Positions 1 to 3,457 of a stretch of 5,473 nucleotides of DNA are shown here, one piece after another. A program made the position numbers and the translations under genes. The notes beneath the pieces were generated by a model. The model saw nothing but the letters and a program-made list of their open reading frames with translations. It made no database searches and had not been told where the DNA came from. The stretch spans positions 1 through 5,473 of the forward strand of contig DATDTB010000041.1 of the NCBI GenBank assembly GCA_035291025.1, read 5' to 3'. Position 1 is the stretch's first letter, and each line of letters opens with the position of its first letter. The stretch comes from DATDTB01 sp035291025. Its GTDB lineage: Archaea > Iainarchaeota > Iainarchaeia > JAFGOX01 > DATDTB01.

Positions 1-324
1 GACAAGGACTTTGGCGAAGTCCTCAAGGAATTGAAGCCGGTTTCAGAAGCATTCGTGCTGACCGAATTCACTTCCCTGCCGGAAACGGCCAAGGGCCCCG
101 TGCCCGCGGGGCGGATCGCCAGGAAACTCTCGGAAGACGCCGGGGACTACTCTGTTTTCGTTGAAAAAAACCCACGCCAGGCAATAATCACTGCGCTGGA
201 AAAAGCCTCAAGGGACGCGATTGTGTGCGTCACGGGCTCACTGTACTTGGTGGGCGAGGCTAGGAACTCGTTCGGACTCGCTTACATGCTGAAAAGGCGC
301 CTGGCGCGGGCAAGGTTTAAATAG
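1..324 (+). CDS. folC: Folylpolyglutamate / dihydrofolate synthase-like protein, C-terminal part (5' end outside window)
   Basis: Only the last 107 residues are present; the frame is open at base 1 and ends at TAG 322-324. The fragment matches the C-terminal Mur-ligase-type domain of the FolC family, which adds glutamate to folates (or to dihydropteroate) using ATP in the cytoplasm. The diagnostic stretch is VTGSLYLVGEAR at fragment residues 77-88, preceded by an alternating pattern typical of this domain (a VLTEF strand, then PAGRIARKL, then an NPRQAIITALEKA helix). The TTG at 31 is in frame but is not a start, because homology and the open frame continue upstream. The ATP-binding N-terminal domain cannot be judged. 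A FolC-like amide ligase acting on a different pterin or cofactor in this archaeon cannot be excluded from the tail alone. Confidence 0.85.
   Translation, partial: DKDFGEVLKELKPVSEAFVLTEFTSLPETAKGPVPAGRIARKLSEDAGDYSVFVEKNPRQAIITALEKASRDAIVCVTGSLYLVGEARNSFGLAYMLKRRLARARFK
316..324 (+). promoter_or_regulatory. Candidate archaeal TATA box (TTTAAATAG) overlapping the folC stop
   Basis: TTTAAATAG is very close to the archaeal TATA consensus and is preceded by the purine-rich GCAAGG, which could serve as a BRE. It also encodes the last codons of folC (F-K-stop), so the match could be partly chance. Transcription from it would begin near 345-350 and give the helicase a leader of about 220 nt, or express a separate RNA from this gap. 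Confidence 0.4.
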
Positions 325-567
325 TGTTCCCTATCATTGAGTAATTACTAGAACGGTAGAAATTTGGAGCAATCTATTTCTTAGTAACGTTTCGAGCAAA
401 AACGAACACGGCGCTGGAAAACTGATTGTTCTGTGTTTTAACCGCACTACGCGGGGCAAAGACTTCGCGCGGGTGCGTTGAATAAATACTGCCTTTTTCC
501 GTAAAAAGAGGCACAAGTTTCACCGAGCTACAAAGGAAAAGCGTAAAGCAAAACGGTGATGTAAAAA
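325..567 (+). promoter_or_regulatory. Non-coding gap / long structured 5' leader of the helicase gene
   Basis: This gap contains no convincing gene. It holds two inverted repeats that could fold in RNA. Hairpin A (440-479) has arm CGCAC 443-447 pairing with GTGCG 473-477, flanked by an AA/TT pair and an inner CGCG/CGCG helix. Hairpin B (491-512) has GCC-TTTTT pairing with AAAAA-GGC around a four-base CCGT loop, with a 2-base bulge. A second TATA-like stretch, AATAAATA at 481-488, lies between them and would give a leader of about 55 nt. Long leaders are known for cold-induced DEAD-box helicase mRNAs in bacteria and in at least one cold-adapted methanogen; a similar role here is inference. No tRNA, box C/D or known riboswitch pattern was recognised. 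Confidence 0.4.
555..560 (+). promoter_or_regulatory. Ribosome binding site of the DEAD-box helicase
   Basis: GGTGAT is complementary to the AUCACC part of the archaeal 16S 3' tail and sits 7 bases before ATG 568. It favours this start over the in-frame ATG codons at 598 and 604, which have no comparable site. Confidence 0.7.
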
Positions 568-1794
568 ATGAATGAATACACAGGCATAGAAGGCAGTATG
601 CAAATGCACGCCGCGCAGCAAGTTGCTGTTGCTGGCGGCGCGACTTTCAAGGACTTGGGCTTGACTGACCCAGTCAAGAGGGCCTTGGAGGAAATGAAGT
701 TCCAAAACCCCACGGAAGTGCAGGAAAAAGCAATTCCCTTGCTGTTGGGCGGCGCGGACTTGATTGCGCAAAGCAAGACTGGAACGGGGAAGACTGCCGC
801 GTTCGGCATTCCAATAGTGGAAAAGTGCACTTTGGACAGGAAGGTCCAAGTGCTCGTGCTTACCCCCACCCGTGAACTGGCTGTGCAGGTGAGCAATGAC
901 TTGCACAAGATGTCAAAGTACAAGGGCCCCCGCACGGTAACGGTTTACGGCGGCGCGTCAATGAACGTCCAAATCGACGCAATCAGGCGCGGCGCGCAAA
1001 TCGTTGTCGGGACCCCGGGGAGAGTGATAGACCACTTGAAGCGCGGCACGCTGCGCTTGGACGCAGTCGCATTCGTCGTCTTGGACGAGGCGGACAGGAT
1101 GCTGGACATGGGCTTCATTGACGACGTGCGCTTCATATTGCAGCACACGCCCAAGCAAAGGCAAACCGTTCTCTTTTCGGCGACAATGCCTGAAGAAATC
1201 GTCAGGCTAACGCACCAGTTCATGCGCGCCCCGAAGCACTTGAAGCTCAGCGAGGACTCACTGACCGTGGACAAGATCGAGCAAAAGTACTACGACGTGG
1301 AAAACATTGACAAGTTTTACCTGCTCACCAGGGTGCTTGGCGAACGCGGCCAGAAAATGACGATTGTGTTCAGACGCACTCAAAGGAACGTCGACCAACT
1401 CGTCGAAAAACTCCAAGCCAAGAAAGTGCAATGCGAGGCAATCCACGGCGGCCTCAGGCAGGGCAAGCGCGAACAAGTCCTCAAATTGTTCAGGGCTGGG
1501 AAAATCCACGTGCTCGTAGCCACGGACGTTGCCGCAAGGGGTCTGGACATCAAGGGCGTGGAACACGTCATCAACTACGACATGCCAGAGGACTTCAAGT
1601 CGTACGTTCACAGGATTGGCAGGACTGGAAGGATTGGAGGGGACGGCGAGGCCATTTCCTTCATCACGCGCGAAGACCACAGGGTTTTGCGGGAGATAAT
1701 GATGGAGTCCAAGACCAAGGTGCAAAAGCTCAAGTTCCCGGGCGAGAAACGCGACAGGGGAATGGAGTACTTGAACTGGGACGACATGTACTGA
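568..1794 (+). CDS. DEAD-box ATP-dependent RNA helicase
   Basis: A complete 408-residue superfamily 2 RNA helicase of the DEAD-box type, which uses ATP to unwind short RNA duplexes or remodel RNA-protein complexes in the cytoplasm (ribosome assembly, mRNA unfolding). All motifs are visible in order: Q motif with F27 and Q52; motif I AQSKTGTGKT 67-76 (Lys75); Ia PTREL 100-104; GG 128-129; Ib TPGR 149-152; II DEAD 173-176; III SAT 204-206; IV VFRRT 267-271; V ATDVAARGLD 318-327; VI HRIGRTGR 348-355. After the second RecA domain there is only a short tail of roughly 40 residues with no RGG, zinc or RNA-binding extension, so this is a minimal-core helicase of the usual archaeal size. It resembles the DeaD/CsdA/RhlE group but I do not assign a subfamily. 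The toxin-like gene follows 32 bases later on the same strand and is probably co-transcribed. The long upstream gap suggests leader-based control. Confidence 0.97.
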   Translation: MNEYTGIEGSMQMHAAQQVAVAGGATFKDLGLTDPVKRALEEMKFQNPTEVQEKAIPLLLGGADLIAQSKTGTGKTAAFGIPIVEKCTLDRKVQVLVLTPTRELAVQVSNDLHKMSKYKGPRTVTVYGGASMNVQIDAIRRGAQIVVGTPGRVIDHLKRGTLRLDAVAFVVLDEADRMLDMGFIDDVRFILQHTPKQRQTVLFSATMPEEIVRLTHQFMRAPKHLKLSEDSLTVDKIEQKYYDVENIDKFYLLTRVLGERGQKMTIVFRRTQRNVDQLVEKLQAKKVQCEAIHGGLRQGKREQVLKLFRAGKIHVLVATDVAARGLDIKGVEHVINYDMPEDFKSYVHRIGRTGRIGGDGEAISFITREDHRVLREIMMESKTKVQKLKFPGEKRDRGMEYLNWDDMY

Positions 1795-1813
1795 GTGGAA
1801 TACTAAGGCTGCA

Positions 1814-1822
1814 GGGGAGTGA
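1814..1822 (+). promoter_or_regulatory. Ribosome binding site of the RelE-like gene
   Basis: GGGGAGTGA carries a GGAG core 7 bases before ATG 1827. It fixes the start, because the reading frame is open far upstream through the helicase gene. The identical GGAGTGA string precedes archease on the other strand. Confidence 0.65.
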
Positions 1823-1826
1823 CAGG

Positions 1827-2144
1827 ATGGGTTACAGCGTGGTAATTCACCCGAAAATCCTGCACTTGTTCACCCGCCTTGAGTCGCGGCACAGGGAACA
1901 CGAAGTCAGGGAGCACTTGGAAAAAGCTCTTTCCAAGCTCGAGTCCGGCGAGTTCCACGGCGAACACGAACGCAAGTACCAGTTGCTGCACTTCGAGAAA
2001 GAGTTCAACGTGGACAACTTGTGGGTCATGCGCATTGACGGCAACTGGAGGCTGCTTTACTCCATTCAAGGCAACACCGCAGTCGTCGTTGGCGTAATGG
2101 ACCACAAGGACTACGACGACGTGTTCGGGTACAAGACCAGTTAA
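1827..2144 (+). CDS. RelE/ParE-superfamily toxin-like protein (no adjacent antitoxin)
   Basis: A 105-residue protein with the outline of the RelE/ParE fold: an N-terminal strand (YSVVIHPK), two charged helices (about residues 14-40), then the family-typical beta hairpin with R69 and R75 (WVMRIDGNWRLLYSI, 66-80) and a final strand leading into DHKDYDDVFGY (92-102), corresponding to the H-x-K/R-D-x-Y ending common in RelE-like proteins. RelE members cut mRNA on the ribosome and ParE members inhibit gyrase; the sequence does not decide which applies, though the basic and aromatic residues near the end fit an mRNA interferase better. The segment between helix 2 and the hairpin (41-65) is long and rich in His, Glu and Lys. 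There is no short antitoxin gene immediately upstream (helicase) or downstream (convergent archease). It may be a solitary toxin, a domesticated regulator, or have its antitoxin elsewhere. Start chosen by the GGAG site. Confidence 0.75.
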   Translation: MGYSVVIHPKILHLFTRLESRHREHEVREHLEKALSKLESGEFHGEHERKYQLLHFEKEFNVDNLWVMRIDGNWRLLYSIQGNTAVVVGVMDHKDYDDVFGYKTS

Positions 2145-2154
2145 AATCGCTGGC

Positions 2155-2598
2155 TCAAATGTCGAGGATGACGCGCGCCTTCCACTTGCCTTTTTCCTGC
2201 CGGACTTCAAACAAGTGGTAAGTAACTGCCTTGACGTCGTGGCCGATGAACTTCTTGCCCTTAGTGACCCTTTCACCCTTCAAGACGGCGTTGAGCTTCA
2301 ACCCGTTTTCGTCCTCGGAAATTTTGCACTTGACATTCCCGAAAATCAGTGACTCGGCGTCCTTTAGGTAAACGAGTTCGCTGAGGAAGTCAAACAAGAG
2401 CTTCTCCTTTTCAGGCGCGCTGATCACTAGCTCCTTCCTCACCTTCAACGCGATCTTTGAAGGCTCTGCGATTATTGAAATCGTGGCAAGCGCCGCGTTT
2501 TCAAAGAGTTCTTCGAGCGTGGCGCCGTAGGCCTCGAAGGCGATGTCCGCAAGCGCAATGTCCTCCAAGACCTTGAATTTCCCGCTTGCTTTTGCCAT
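2155..2598 (-). CDS. Archease (RtcB RNA ligase activating protein)
   Basis: A complete 147-residue protein of the archease family, which activates the RNA ligase RtcB by promoting its guanylylation and multiple turnover in tRNA splicing and RNA repair. Family features: N-terminal ADIAFEAYG (17-25) followed by TLEELFENAA (27-36), LLFDFLSELVYLKDAE (67-82), DVKAVTYH (121-128) and the C-terminal ILDI. D18 and the terminal D146 are the likely metal ligands, by analogy with archease structures. The usual E-H-T-A-D-I at the N-terminus is replaced by E-D-I-A-L-A-D-I, so the His-Thr is missing and the segment is two residues longer. It is the last gene of a minus-strand run with the HIT protein (10-base gap) and rubredoxin. 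Its partner rtcB is not in the window. Confidence 0.9.
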   Translation of the reverse strand: MAKASGKFKVLEDIALADIAFEAYGATLEELFENAALATISIIAEPSKIALKVRKELVISAPEKEKLLFDFLSELVYLKDAESLIFGNVKCKISEDENGLKLNAVLKGERVTKGKKFIGHDVKAVTYHLFEVRQEKGKWKARVILDI

Positions 2599-2608
2599 TG
2601 GAAAAGAG

Positions 2609-2615
2609 TCACTCC
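2609..2615 (-). promoter_or_regulatory. Ribosome binding site of archease, overlapping the HIT stop codon
   Basis: Read on the minus strand, GGAGTGA lies 10 bases before ATG 2598. Its final TGA is the stop codon of the HIT gene, so translation of the two genes is probably coupled. Confidence 0.6.
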
Positions 2616-3013
2616 AGTTCCGCCGCTATTTTCGCGGCAATTTCCTTCATTTCCTCGCCTGGAAACGTTTCCCACTTGTTGATGTCGACGACGATGCCGT
2701 GAAGGTCTTGCTTGTAACGCGGAATCACGCGAATGTGCGCGTGCGGGACTTCCAAGCCGAGCGTCAGGAAGCAAACCCATTCCGCGCCAAAAGCCTTTTG
2801 GGCCGCCAGCCCTATTTTCCGCGCGGCCTCGAAGTACTCCCCGAAGTTCGGGACTTCGTAAGTCCAGTGGTAGTGCTTTTTTGGAATCAGCAAGCAGTTA
2901 CCCCTCGTCAGCGGCCGGATGTCTAGGAAGCCAATGAAGTCGGCGTCCTCGTAGACATTGTACGATGGAACGTTGCCTGAAACGATTCGGCAAAAAATGC
3001 AGTCTTCAGCCAT
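2609..3013 (-). CDS. HIT-family nucleotide hydrolase/transferase-like protein
   Basis: A complete 134-residue histidine-triad protein; the family hydrolyses or transfers nucleotidyl groups (AMP-lysine, dinucleoside polyphosphates and similar) in the cytoplasm. The N-terminus DCIFCRIVSGNVPS carries the C5-x2-C8 zinc half-site of the zinc-containing HIT branch, followed by VYED and FLDIRPLTRGNCLLIPKKH (29-47), which form the nucleotide-binding core. The active-site motif at 91-95 reads HAHIR: the first two histidines, including the expected catalytic middle H93, are present, but the third position of the canonical H-x-H-x-H is Arg95. Length is normal. Start ATG 3013 is supported by a GGAGGT site 10 bases upstream. 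It sits between rubredoxin (18 bases upstream) and archease (10 bases downstream) in a likely operon. The substrate cannot be predicted. Confidence 0.93.
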   Translation of the reverse strand: MAEDCIFCRIVSGNVPSYNVYEDADFIGFLDIRPLTRGNCLLIPKKHYHWTYEVPNFGEYFEAARKIGLAAQKAFGAEWVCFLTLGLEVPHAHIRVIPRYKQDLHGIVVDINKWETFPGEEMKEIAAKIAAELE

Positions 3014-3023
3014 TCAAAAACCA

Positions 3024-3029
3024 ACCTCC
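3024..3029 (-). promoter_or_regulatory. Ribosome binding site of the HIT gene
   Basis: Minus-strand GGAGGT, a strong archaeal Shine-Dalgarno match, lies 10 bases before ATG 3013 and just downstream of the rubredoxin stop, as expected for an internal gene of an operon. Confidence 0.75.
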
Positions 3030-3031
3030 AA

Positions 3032-3331
3032 TCAATGACTATGCGAGTGCTTGTGTTCCTGGCCTTCGGGGTGAGTGCAGCAAAAAGGCTCGCTGGACAC
3101 TGGAACTTGGGTGGGCGAGTCGTGCTTTACGGTCTTGCCTTCAGTTGTTTCCGCGAAGTTTGCCTTGGGCGCGGCGCACACTGGGCACCGCCAGCTTCCC
3201 GGGAGCTCCAAGAACTTGGTTCCGGAAGGGATGTCCTGGAACTCGTTGCCTTGGCTCTCGCGGTAAACGTAGCCGCACGCGCGGCACTGGAAGACAACAG
3301 CAAAAGACTCACTACCGGTTACTGGCACCAT
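3032..3331 (-). CDS. Rubredoxin-like protein with Cys/His-rich C-terminal tail
   Basis: A 99-residue protein with a complete rubredoxin domain: C16-x2-C19-GYVY, then exactly 29 residues, then C49-P-V-C52 followed by AAPK and F59, with the conserved W47. These four cysteines would bind one iron and make a small one-electron carrier, used in archaea with superoxide reductase, rubrerythrin or flavodiiron proteins. Classical rubredoxins have about 53 residues; this one has about 10 extra at the N-terminus and about 40 at the C-terminus. The extension ends in a possible second metal site: Cys84-Cys85, His87 and an alternating His tail H93, H95, H97, H99. No Shine-Dalgarno site is visible before ATG 3331, and a TATA-like box about 33 bases upstream suggests a leaderless or nearly leaderless mRNA. 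It appears to head the rubredoxin-HIT-archease run. No redox partner is in the window. Confidence 0.92.
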   Translation of the reverse strand: MVPVTGSESFAVVFQCRACGYVYRESQGNEFQDIPSGTKFLELPGSWRCPVCAAPKANFAETTEGKTVKHDSPTQVPVSSEPFCCTHPEGQEHKHSHSH

Positions 3332-3339
3332 ACACTGAT

Positions 3340-3345
3340 AAAAAA
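3340..3345 (-). terminator. Possible T-run terminator for the surface-protein gene
   Basis: On the minus strand this is a run of six T followed by ATC, about 60 bases beyond the surface-protein stop and just upstream of the rubredoxin start. Archaeal RNA polymerase can terminate at short T-runs without a hairpin. Six T is modest, so the call is tentative. Confidence 0.25.
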
Positions 3346-3358
3346 GGCAGGCTAAGCG

Positions 3359-3371
3359 TTTTAACTAAATT
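3359..3371 (-). promoter_or_regulatory. Candidate TATA box for the rubredoxin-HIT-archease operon
   Basis: The minus strand reads AATTTAGTTAAAA, centred about 33 bases before the rubredoxin ATG. With the usual archaeal spacing of about 25 bases, transcription would begin near 3338, leaving a leader of only about 7 bases. This agrees with the absence of a Shine-Dalgarno site at the rubredoxin start. Confidence 0.45.
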
Positions 3372-3457
3372 GGTAATGACGGCGGGCACGGCGCTAACAA
3401 ACAATCAAACGTCCGGTAATGACGGCGGGCACGGGGCTGACGAGCAGGCAAACGTTC
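3372..3457. repeat. Tandem duplication, period 43 bases, across the surface-protein stop codon
   Basis: Copy 1 is 3372-3414 and copy 2 is 3415-3457, directly adjoining. They match at 36 of 43 positions, including an identical first 20 bases beginning GGTAATGACGG. Copy 2 lies wholly inside the C-terminal coding region of the surface protein (minus strand). Copy 1 spans its stop codon (TGA at 3407-3405) and continues into the downstream spacer. Five of the seven differences are transitions (four A in copy 1 against G in copy 2, one C against T). Confidence 0.9.

Noticed and set aside
388..404. CGTTT / AAACG hairpin with a seven-base loop, resembling a tRNA T-arm
   Set aside because: The loop CGAGCAA does not fit TTCRANY, and no acceptor, D-arm or anticodon arm can be placed around it.
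334..516. 60-codon minus-strand frame in the helicase upstream gap, with GGTGA just before a TTG start
   Set aside because: The composition is low-quality (scattered Arg/Lys/Leu, no domain pattern), the start is TTG, and it runs antisense through the predicted leader hairpins. It is more likely chance.
1258..1725. Long minus-strand frame of 155 codons opposite the helicase
   Set aside because: It is a shadow of the helicase reading frame with no start signal or recognisable domain; the plus-strand protein has every DEAD-box motif.
1431..1826. Upstream extension of the RelE-like frame into the helicase gene
   Set aside because: The translated extension is Arg/Gly-rich shadow sequence with no fold; the GGAG site and ATG 1827 mark the true start.
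3372..3457. CRISPR-like or operator-like reading of the 43-base repeats
   Set aside because: There are only two directly adjoining copies with no spacer and 84% identity; a tandem coding duplication explains them better.
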